Below are positions 46,391-55,844 of a stretch of DNA of 64,000 bases, in pieces; the first letter of the stretch is position 1, and each line of letters begins with the position of its first letter. This DNA is from Gnetum montanum. Lineage: Eukaryota > Streptophyta > Gnetopsida > Gnetales > Gnetaceae. The DNA is taken from positions 298,247-362,246 of the forward strand of contig MNCI01027020.1 of NCBI GenBank assembly GCA_015680685.1, given 5' to 3'. The notes under the pieces are model-generated. The model made no database searches, was not told the origin of the DNA, and saw only the letters and a program-made list of their open reading frames with translations. The translations under genes and the position numbers were made by a program.

Positions 46391-47640
46391 TATTGGTTAC
46401 CGTCCGCTACGACGTAAAACTGGCAATGTTGTACAGGTCCGCCAAGACGAAAAACTGGCACGTTTTGCACGCGTCCGCTATGATGTTAAACTGGCATTAT
46501 TCGTCCGCTACGACGTTAAACTGGCACTACCCGTCCGCTATGACGATAAACTGGCATCTTTTGCACGCGTCCACCACGACGCTAAACTGGCAAGCGGTTA
46601 CCGTCCGCTACGACGTAAAACTGGCAATGTTGTACAGGTTCGCCAAGACAAAAAACTGGCACCTTTTGCACGCGTCCGCCACGACGCTAAACTGGCGCAG
46701 GTAAGTAGCCGTCTGCTGAGACGTAAAATTAGCACAGATTGGTCCCTGGGTCATGACATAAAACTGACATCCACATCACGGTCTGCTGAGACCATAAACT
46801 AGCCTTACCACCGTCCGCTACGACGTAAAACTAGCACTTCTCGGTCCGCCCGGACTTTAAACTGGGACCACGGTCTGCTGAGACTTAAAAACAGTAACGG
46901 CAGTCTCCCAAGACTTAAAACTAGGATGTACAGATCGCCACCATGTTCAAGCGAGCGTGATCGCTTCTGTACAGTTGCACAGCAGCCGGGGTGGGGTGCT
47001 GAGACAGTCCCAGTATCGCCACCCCATCGGCATCTTACTGATCCCTCGGACAAGCAAGGAGGCATCTTACTGATCCCTCGGAGATGCCGCCACTGCACCC
47101 GCTGCAGTGGTCGCAGCTCTAGGAGTTTAGCCTCGTTAGTGGGATCCCCAACGAAATCCTTGTTGGTCATGGCCCCAGGAGTCTCCGCCAATCATCGCTA
47201 TCGGGCGTCGGCTTCGCAGATTCATCTGGCCGGTTCCCGGTGCGTTAATGCGGACAAGTTATTCATAGAGAATTGGGGGCTCGTTGAGAAAAAAAACTGA
47301 TACCATAGAGAAGTCCTGGCATCATGACTTAAAAATGATACCACAAAGAAGTCCTGGCATCATGACTTAAAACTGATACCATAGAGAAATCCTGGGATCA
47401 TGACTTAAAACTGATACCACAGAGCTCTGTCTGATATGACACTAAACTACCACATCTGTCTGCCATGAGATAAAACTAGCACCCAGATTCCACTAAGACT
47501 ATAAACTGGTTTACCTCTTTACATTCCACTACGACTATAAACTAGCAATGCACCATTCACTGTGATGCTAATCTAGCATCGTCCAAGGGGTTATGATGTG
47601 AAACTAACCTGCAACTGTCCACTAAGACTAAAAACTGGCA
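46388..47640 (-). repeat. Large hairpin-repeat array of element H (inverted orientation)
   Basis: More than 25 units read on the plus strand as stem-loop-stem followed by TTAAACTGG or TAAAACTAG, the reverse of the other clusters. Stems include CGTC-CGCTAC-GACG, GCGTC-CACCAC-GACGC (46567-46582), GGTC-TGCTGA-GACC, AGTC-TCCCAA-GACT and TGTC-TGATAT-GACA (47428-47441). A block from about 46396 recurs at about 46595, giving a higher-order period near 199 bp. The peptide repeat RYDVKLAL in the plus frame is a by-product. A GC-rich segment (46925-47275) splits the array. Confidence 0.8.
46925..47275. other. GC-rich segment inside the hairpin array
   Basis: This 350-bp stretch is clearly richer in G and C than its surroundings and has no hairpin units. 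It has a 22-bp direct repeat (47029-47050 and 47061-47082, period 32 bp). Open frames exist on both strands but match nothing I recognise. Confidence 0.6.
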
Positions 47641-48430
47641 ACTTCATCAACGACCAAGAAAAGGCTGGAAAATATGTGCTACTAAAATTGGTTGTACATG
47701 TTTCACAAAGACTTGCTGCATGATTCATCTCATGGGCCTTGATGAAGCTGATACTATCCATGATTATACCTGCTTTGAAAATTGCACGTGGTGAATCCAT
47801 CTCCTTATTTAAAGTGCTTAGATGACCATTTTATTTGTGGTTTTTCTTGCCTTCTTAGAGTTGTGTTTGCAGGATGACACTCCTGAGGCGTTAGTGCATA
47901 GATGCACTTCATCGTGACGACAAGGTATCACATTCTTCCTACTGCATGTAACTAGGTTAATCAAACCATTCATCAGTACATTCCTGACTTCCGATACATC
48001 CCCTTTTTCCCATCATGCCCCCTTATCCTATTCAGTTACACCCCTGGATATATTCCACTCAGCTCAAAACTCTTGATACACTATTGCACACTCTGACCCC
48101 CTAAGCAGTTACGATGCAAAACACAATACACAGTACATGATGCAAAATGCAAGCACTGAAACAAGAGCAGAACACTAAAACAAAGCTCTTTCAAAAGACC
48201 AAAGTGAAAAATAAAAATAAAAGAAAAATAAAAGAAGAAATAAATAAAAATAAAAAGAACACAAAGGTCAAAGAGAAAAATGTATGAAAAAGGTCTTCAT
48301 GACCTCGTTGACATCATAAACCATGGACTGTTGGCTCTTCTGATACAAGCCTCAGGCGAGCAGGAAATTTTCTTAAAAAATAGCTACACTNAATACAAGC
48401 CTCAGGCGAGCAGGAAATTTTCTTAAAAAA
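47641..48430. other. Unclassified internal part of H, with A-rich purine tract and assembly overlap
   Basis: No clear gene. A purine tract of A with G lies at about 48205-48262. At 48391 a single N separates two copies of the same 48 bases (48343-48390 and 48393-48440), an unmerged contig overlap. A TTTGCAG|GATGAC site near 47873 resembles the last acceptor of the antisense gene but has the wrong strand for this element. Confidence 0.4.
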
Positions 48431-48855
48431 TAGCTACACTTGTGTTTGAAAGAGACCATGTTTCATATCATTGCGTGGCTTTGGCTATTTACAATAGGCC
48501 CTGTAAACACTCTATAAGAGTCCCATTTCTTCAAAGAACGCACCTCCTATGTCTTGGCTCCAAGTTTGTTGAAAATCAGCTATTAACAAGGACCAATGAT
48601 ATAACTTGTTCACATGAGAGTATTCCTACCTCTCAATTCCAATAGCAATTATAGTCCTTGATCAACTCCCAATTTCCCCTGGTTACAACTAATCCCCCTT
48701 GCATCTCAAGCTACATTTCTCCAATCCCATGTACTTTTGGACATGGTGCAATGACATTCGGCCAAGGGTTGATGGACAATTCTTGGTACTTAGTTATTCA
48801 TGGTGTTTTTTCACTTATTTTTCGATGCCTCTCAGGTGGATTTCTCCAGACATCA
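48431..48855 (+). mobile_element. 3' internal region of element H
   Basis: The last 150 bp (CAATTCTTGG, CTCTCAGGTGGATTTCTCC, ACATCAACAAAGAGG) match the reverse complement of 63184-63330 of element F. A 71-residue plus-strand frame (48658-48873) runs up to the LTR; its product is not recognised. Confidence 0.6.
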
Positions 48856-48870
48856 ACAAAGAGGGACCAA
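48856..48870 (+). other. Polypurine tract of element H
   Basis: AACAAAGAGGGACCA immediately before the LTR start TGAAACACC; element F has AACAAAGAGAGG at the same place. Confidence 0.65.
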
Positions 48871-50422
48871 TGAAACACCACTAATTTCAGCCTAGCACTT
48901 TGAAATGGAAATGACTCAAGCCCTTTTGAAGTTTCAGAGATAAAATTTGGCTAAGGCATGGCATTCACACTGAATTGGAAACTCACGTTGGATGTTGAAC
49001 ACTGACAATTCATGTTGGACACTGATAATTCACGATGGACGCTATGGTCACGCTGCAGCGTGACCTTCAGCATAACCAAATTTCACAACTCCACACAGCC
49101 TCCAAATTGACTCAGAATGACTTGATTTCAAACATACAGGTCATCCTCGAACATCCTTAGTCTGAGCATTGACAACCTCCAGCTTCAACCTCCAAAAAAT
49201 ACCAGTTTCACTTCAAAATGTCAAGTTTATGTAGGTCAAGTTGTGGTCACGCTACAATGTGACCTCCAATGTAATCTCCTCAAAAAATGCTCCAAACCAG
49301 ACACATTCAAGCTCTAATTCTAGATTTTAGGTCACTCTTAGATAAATGCAGGTAATAGTTGCACTTGCACTTAGAAAGAAGGCTTCAAAATTCATGATTT
49401 GAAGTAAAGCATGTCATTTTCTCTTACTCATGCTAAAGGTCATGCTGGGCATGAGTGCAACATACACACACTAAAGCGTACACACATTGGAGGTCACGCT
49501 GAGCATGAGTGCAGCATGAACATGATGGAACACATGCTGAAGCTCATATCCATTTACCCTGGAAGCTCTGGAAGAGCAGAACCACCTCAAGTAGCCACAA
49601 AAACCCTTGAACTAGCATCCTACAATAGTCAATTCAGAACCAAGAAGTTTCAAGCGATCTGGAGTCAATCACTTTCATTTTCTTTGTAGATTTTCTTCAT
49701 TTGTGGGCATGTCAAGCCCCCACTACCCAAATTGTATGTACTCCTATGGGCTTGAGTAACCCACAAGTTGTAAAATGCAATGTACTTGATCAAGAACGTA
49801 GCTTGCCAACACACATCCAACTCATGTACAAATGTCCACTAGTGAATCCTTGGGTCCTCAACACACTTGACTCCTGGCATCCAAGCACTTCTCACATACA
49901 TCATCACATCATCACATCATCATGTCACATCACCCCGAGGCTAGGCATTTGACTTGCCATCCACACACGTGCAACTATGCTTTGACTAGTGCACATCTTT
50001 TTTAAGCTATATAATTTAGTTCATTTTTCCAACCAACCATTATTTTTGTTTAGTCTACTTTATATTTAGTTTATGTTCTATTTACATTCTAGTTCCTGCA
50101 TTTAGTTCATGTTTTTTTTATGTTATGCTTATATTCTATTTATGATCCTATTTATGTTTCATTTGCAATACACTACATATATTTCTATTTACATTTTATG
50201 CACACTATTCATATTTTAAGACATTAGTTATGATAACCCCAGTGCAAGCCATAGTTTACGCTTAGGAAAGTCCTTGGTTGATTTGCGTGCAGACCATCCA
50301 AGGCACTCTACCTTCATTTCCTTTTCTAGCTTGCCCTTAAGTAAAGGTAGGGTCAGCTGTGCCTGCTCAACGATCTTTTAGTGTCTGTTTCCCTTCTAGC
50401 CTTACACTAGCGATTTAGGTCA
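48871..50422 (+). mobile_element. 3' LTR of element H (plus strand)
   Basis: Starts TGAAACACCACTAATTT, nearly identical to the start of LTR A, and ends at about 50422 after a U5 block (TTGATTTGCG, AGACCATCCAAGGCAC) that is the reverse complement of U5 in the minus-strand LTRs. A TATA-like CTATATAA lies at 50007. U3 has a perfect 20-bp palindrome at 49046-49065 and a decayed copy near 49251. A CATCACATCATC run is at 49900. H's orientation is opposite to that of its host element D. Confidence 0.72.
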
Positions 50423-50811
50423 GTACAAAAAGCATGACATAGTAGACATAGTAGATAGCGTAAAATAGTAGATAGTCAGCATAACACAGTAGACTATTTG
50501 GAAACTGCTAAGTTGGCAAGATTGCTATGCTGCATAGGACACAAGCAACATAACTCAGAAGATAGTTTTGGACTTGCTACACTGACAAGGATACCATGCT
50601 ACATGTGACACATGTAGTAGGGCATAGTAAACTATTTTGGACTTTCGTCCTACATGATTCTAGAGGAACCTTCATGATGACATTGATAGCACCACTTGGT
50701 ATGTAGACAACCATAGGGGTGTCATGTCTACACTAATAGGTTACCGATGATAGGGTACAAATAGCATGCAGGATTACCCATGATACATAGAAAGGACATG
50801 GAGGTTTGGGC
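50423..50811 (-). repeat. Leader of element D with an internal ~85-bp duplication
   Basis: Two diverged copies start near 50475 and 50560 (CAGTAGACTATTTGG / AGATAGTTTTGGACTTGC type). The leader core TTCTAGAGGAACCTTCATG follows near 50650, as in B and G. Confidence 0.55.
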
Positions 50812-50825
50812 CCTCCTAGTGCCAA
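50812..50825 (-). other. Primer-binding site of element D (3-bp deletion)
   Basis: CCCTCCTAGTGCCA: the tRNA-Asn-type site lacking TTC compared with A and G. Confidence 0.6.
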
Positions 50826-50832
50826 AAACTAT

Positions 50833-52334
50833 GACATCCAAAAACGTTGGTGGCTAGAACACTAAGAGGTCATCAAGGATATAGCATATCCTTAAATCCA
50901 TACAAGGGCCGTGTAGGAGAAAATGAAAATGGGGTACCTTGAATGGTCTAGTCAATCAGATAGGAACTTATGTAGTGTCAAATAACCAATTTTGAATAGT
51001 GATTTTAGAGTGTGACACACGGAGGTTGGACCAAAAGAAAGTATGGCACACACAATAGTAGAAACATACTAAAGTATGTAACTAGGATAAAAAACATGCA
51101 TAAACATACAATAATGCAACATGTATGGTGAAATAGAATAAAATAAGAGCTTGGGAGAGAAAATGCACTGCCCCAAAATTGGGGAAGCATAGCTAATTCA
51201 CAAAGATATACATAATGTACAATAGGCACAATGGGAGCATAGTCAAAACCTCGATGGTGTCAGGCTGTGAAGTCTGGTGCTCACTATGTCGAACTGTACC
51301 TATTGAGTTGGTAGGCATGGCATACCATATGAGGTTCTACTAGGTTGCAATGGGGCTGTAGTGTACTGTGTGGTGTAGCTATGCCTCTTTTCTAATGCGG
51401 GGTGCTCTAGGCCTTGTTCACCCATGGAGCTAAGTCCCAAGATGCCAAAGTTCCAAATGCCAAATGGAAGTGCCAACTACCTCCTTGGTGAAAAATAGAA
51501 GCCAACCGCCCCTCCCAAAAAGAGGGTACAAGGGTATTTATAGGGCTAGGCTTAGCCCAAAATGTGGATCAGGTGCCACATGGTGATCCAGTAAGTGGGA
51601 CCACAAGACGTTGGCTGCTAAGCTCATCCCATGTTAGGTGTAGGACATATGACACTGTCTACTACACCCATCCCATGTTACACGTGGGACACAAAATGTT
51701 GGTTAATACTCTCTACTATGCCCATCTTGTGTCATGCATGGGACATGGAACACTATCTACTATGCCTATCCACTATCTGCTGCACCTATCCATGATCTAC
51801 TTCACCCATCCACTATCTATTATCTATTGCCCGTGACAGGGGTGCTATGCTATGCTACACTACATAGAATAACAAGGTGCTACACTACGTAGCATAACAA
51901 GATGCTATGCTATGCTAGACATGGTGATACACTATAGAACATGACTCAGTGCTACGCTGCAGTAGACATGATGCTACCCTAAATAGTGTAACTAGGTGCT
52001 ATATTGTAGTAGACATGGTGCTATGTTACGCTAAACTACACAGTGTAACTGGGTGCTATGCTGGAGTAGAGATGATGCTATGCTACGCTACGCTACGTAG
52101 TGTAATCGGGTGCTATGTTATAGTAGACATGATTCTATGCTATGTAGCATGAGAACGTGGCATGCGAATCTGTAGAAAGTGCCAGCATTCTAACACTTAG
52201 AAAAAGTTTTCAAATATGGCAATTGTAGCTAACTATACTCAACACTTGGAAAAATATAGGCAAAGTGTGACCATTTTGACACTTAGCCAAATTTGTACTC
52301 GAGATGCTGAGACCCAAAATTTTGTGGTGTTTTA
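50833..52334 (-). mobile_element. 5' LTR of element D
   Basis: Left end TGACATCC; right end AATTTTGTGGTGTTTTA at about 52334, where plus-strand gag sequence resumes. U5 block (GGTACCTTGAATGGTC, AATCAGATAGG) and TATTTATA at 51535 match the family. U3 (51840-52150) is a set of degenerate 60-70-bp repeats of GTGCTATGCTACGCTAC with TACGTAG palindromes. Confidence 0.75.
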
Positions 52335-52496
52335 GTTACCTTATCCTCAAGGTAAGCCAAGGCAGTTCCACCAACCCTTAACATATTATCCTAGTGGAAC
52401 TCCACCAGAATCGATTAAGCAATATCAATAGTGGCAACACCCACAATCATGGGGAATGCCACCACCAAGGTAACAGTATCCTTACTGGAAGCCTGA
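52335..52496 (+). pseudogene. Gag linker fragment of a second E-type element
   Basis: Matches 54737-54898 over its length. Translated, it has YPQGKPRQFHQPLTYYPSG and WQHPQSWG, the Gln/Pro-rich end of Gag. It is cut on the left by LTR D and joins an LTR end directly at 52497. Confidence 0.7.
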
Positions 52497-52676
52497 CCTC
52501 AGACTTACTTAACCATACAACTGTGAAAAATACAAGTAAGTCTTTGAAGACAATGAATGATTAACCTTAAGTGTTCCATAAGATGTGTAGGTACTTAGTC
52601 TACAGAGTTTGATTGGATCGTGCGTGTAACGCTCGTATTCGTATGGTTGAGTGTAGGGGTGCCTCGCCACTTATCA
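52497..52676 (+). mobile_element. 5' LTR of element E, only the 3' 180 bp
   Basis: From CCTCAGACTTAC onward it matches 58352-58531 of the 3' LTR, including CGCTCGTATTCGTATGG, and ends in CA one base before the primer site. Its first ~300 bp are missing. Confidence 0.75.
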
Positions 52677-52677
52677 T

Positions 52678-52695
52678 TGGCACCGTTGTTAGGAA
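52678..52695 (+). other. Primer-binding site, tRNA-Asp type (element E)
   Basis: TGGCACCGTTGTTAGGAA resembles the usual Athila/Tat site (TGGCGCCGTTGCCGGGGA) with four substitutions. Confidence 0.65.
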
Positions 52696-52910
52696 CTAAG
52701 TTGTTTGTACGCTTATCCACATCGTTGGAAGCTTAAACAAACCCTTAGGATTAATTAAAAAAAATTATATAACAGTTAATCAGCACACTAAGTAAAATAA
52801 CAATGTCTTCTTCTTTGAACAAAAGCACTTCACCACCTAGGGATCATACAAGAAACAATCAGTAGTCTAAAACACATAACCAAAATCTGCCAGTTCCTCA
52901 ATAGTATCTA

Positions 52911-54326
52911 GTGGTATATACTCATCCTGATGAGTATATACCTAATTTTACCTTTATCCTCCATCAGGATGAACAAATTCATTTGAGATATTTGCCAGGT
53001 AACATAGTGTTACCTCTAGATCGGGTAGTCCCTGACATGCTCCTTCGTGCTCTTGCACTAATAGGCATGACACAGCTATACGTTGAATACATTATAGGTA
53101 ATTTTGACACAAGGGATTACCATCCCACAATAGCACAACGTTTAAGGGACTCAAGGCAGGAGAGCCACCATACATTGTTGAAGGACAAAGGGGTGCTGCA
53201 CATCCTAAGTGAGATTGGAGATGATGAACCAGTTATAACAGGTTCTCCATCAAATGATGTTCCCCCTCCTAACAATAGTGAGGAGGTGGGCTTCAAAACC
53301 TATGCTCCAAGATACACAACCCTAGTTCTGATCCCTATGAATGCCAACTATTCACTAAGGGAACAAAAATGCATGACAAGGATGGGCACTCATATCATCA
53401 TCACGATTGGGGCCAAAGCCACTGAAGAGAAGGTAGGAGACATCGCCATCTCGATGGATCTCCTTCTTCTTCCCCTTCATCACATCATTCACCCTCTACT
53501 TACACATCAGGGCATAGTCATAAAGAGCATAACAGTGAGGATACGGGTAAGAAAAATGAGAGACCTCGACGAGAGAGTCGAGAGTGAGGATGAGGGCAGT
53601 CTAGAGAGTCTAGGCATGCTAGAAGGGAAAGTAGGGAACAATGTAGGCATCATAGACGTCATGAGAGAGATGATCATGATGAACCCTTACTTGCCACCTA
53701 AAGTACGCTAGATGTTACGAAGGAAGTGAGAATAACTCAAGGCATCAAAAAGACAACTGGATCAAGAGATTGGATATGAATAACATCCCACGATTTGAGG
53801 TGGGATGCAATGCTGATTCGTAAAATCATTTACAAGCATTCCATGATTCCTATGCCTTGCAGAATATTGAAAATGAGTGGCAAAAACTAAATTTGTTTCC
53901 TATGACACCAAAGGAAGCAGAGAGTTGGTACTTGTCCTTAGAGCCAGAAACCATTCAGAGGTGGAGTACAATGCTAGAATTGTTCAACGATAAATACCAA
54001 ACGTACTCTAGAGTGTCTAACTTATGTAAGAAGATCCAACGATTGAAGCAAGGTACTAATAAACCCTTGGATGCTACCATGGATCGATATTATGCATTGT
54101 TACATCGTTGCTCGAGCCATGGTTATGCATAACGAGATCAACTACGCCACCTCGTAGATGGGCTAAGACATGAAACCAGGAGAACCCTTGGGACATATGC
54201 CCAACGGAGATTATCAGAACTTAGATCCCATGAAGTTCATCGATTTTTGGAGCAAGTAGCTAAAGAAGAAGGGGAGCTATGGAAAAGAGAAAGCCCTAAA
54301 GAATATAACCTTGATCCTTCCCTCTG
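52911..54326 (+). pseudogene. Gag of Athila-like Ty3/gypsy element E
   Basis: The first frame (52911-53711) is a long N-terminal region ending in charged residues. The capsid core (53857-54132) reads LNLFPMTPKEAESWYLSLEP, LFNDKYQTYSRVSNL and KPLDATMDRYYALLHRCSSHG, the arrangement of plant Ty3/gypsy Gag. LVDGLRHETR and FLEQVAKEEGELW follow after a stop. Opposite strand and a different lineage from A/B/D/G/H. Confidence 0.78.
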
Positions 54327-54374
54327 AAAGAGGGGAGTGAGATTTTTTGATGAGGAGGATTAGTCGAAGAGTTC

Positions 54375-55130
54375 GTGGATAGAGAAACCTTGCCACTTCA
54401 AAAGCTAACAATAGAAGTGTCGGCTAAGGTAGATCAAATGTGGGACTCCTTAGATAGTAGATTTGAAACTATTTTGAAAATTGTAGAGGAGTCTAAGAAA
54501 CAAAGTAATGACCATGATAAGAAAAAGTGGAGAGACTCAGGCCATGCACATGACAAGGGTAAGGGAAAAATGAACATTGTCAATGAAGTTGTGGATTCGG
54601 ATACAGACAATGATGGTGGATGTGAGATCTGCCAATATGAACATCCTAAGGGATGTTTCCTAATAATCTCACATCTACTAGATTTTAGGGTGTATGCACT
54701 CAACCCAAGACTTAACAGACGGTAGGCACCCTGAAGGTTACCTTATCCCCAAGGTGACCCAAGACATTTCCACCAACCGTTAACGTATTATCCAAGTGGA
54801 ACTCCATCACAACTTATCAGGCAACATCAGTAGTGGCAACACCCACAATCATGGAGGATTCCACCACCTAGGCAGCAATACCCTTACCAATAGCTAGATC
54901 CTTATGGCTATTATGTACAATAGCCGGTTTCGCCAAGTGACTCCATCAAACACACAACTCCACAATGTCACTACCAATTTCAGGAGTATTTCAGAAGAAC
55001 TCCTCCTTTGGGAGACATACCACATGCATACCATTCTCCAAATCCATTTGCCATTCTTCCACCAGTAGTTTCACTACCTCCCACTCCAACAATGCAAGGG
55101 GAACTCCCCACTCAACCATAGTAATGTAAT
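54375..55130 (+). pseudogene. Gag C-terminal region of element E
   Basis: A Lys/Asp-rich stretch (WRDSGHAHDKGKGKMNIV) with a possible CEICQYEHPKGCF knuckle-like motif, then the Gln/Pro-rich linker at 54737-55120. Stops interrupt it near 54725. Confidence 0.6.
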
Positions 55131-55352
55131 GCTATGAGAGCTATAAACCTTCAACCCACTACTGGTTCTAGCAATCGTAAGAAGAGAAGACCTTTCTTCA
55201 AAACCAAAAGCCCAAGAAAGCTCTCACAACCACAAGCTATTGAGTCTGTGTATGCTCCTCCAACAAATAAGGCTTCAGAGCCCCCTTTAAACCAACAATA
55301 GAGATTAATGCATACGGTTATGTTAACACATACCATCATTGACTAGATCAAG

Positions 55353-55844
55353 GTGGGCCACCTTCCCAAGAAATTCTCTGATCCTTCAAGTCCCTTAATC
55401 TACCTCCAAGTCGATGGGAACGAACCTCATAAGGCTCTTCTTGACTCAGGTTCCAGAGTTAACTTAATATCACAAGAGATGTATAAAGCTTGGAACCTGC
55501 CTCCACTAAAGAAGAGAAACATTCAACTAGAGCTGGCTAACCAATCCATCACCATTCCCTTGGGATTGATGGAGGACATCGTTACCACTGTGTATGGCTA
55601 GTCATACCCAGCTGATTTCCTGGTGATAGAAGTCAATACCAATGAAGGGGACTTCCCAATTATAATTCGAAGGGCATGGATAAGTACAATAGATGCATGC
55701 CTAGGAGTCCATGATCTTTACTTGGAAATATATAAGGTAAAAATTTATGGAAAGATTGAGAACAAGAGAGTTCCATGCATTACATATAGTGACTCATCAG
55801 GTGATGACATGGAGGAATGCACAACATCTCCTACATGCAACTAG
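55353..55844 (+). pseudogene. Retropepsin-like protease of element E
   Basis: Contains KALLDSGSRVNLISQEMY with a standard Asp-Ser-Gly triad, IPLGLMEDIV, YPADFLVIEV and FPIIIRRAW, the pattern of Athila-type proteases (YPADFIVL, PIILGRPF). One TAG lies at 55600. The frame ends in a stop at 55844 and no RT follows. Confidence 0.75.

Noticed and set aside
46311-46802. Repeat protein with RYDVKL units on the plus strand
   Set aside because: Also a by-product of the hairpin array; two overlapping frames are open for the same reason.
46388-47640. CRISPR-like array of regularly spaced repeats
   Set aside because: Units vary in sequence and spacing, the variable part is a paired stem and not a unique spacer, and the surroundings are plant retroelements.
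47870-47915. Last exon of a further antisense gene (GCAG|GATGAC then acidic residues)
   Set aside because: Very short match and wrong strand for element H; likely chance.
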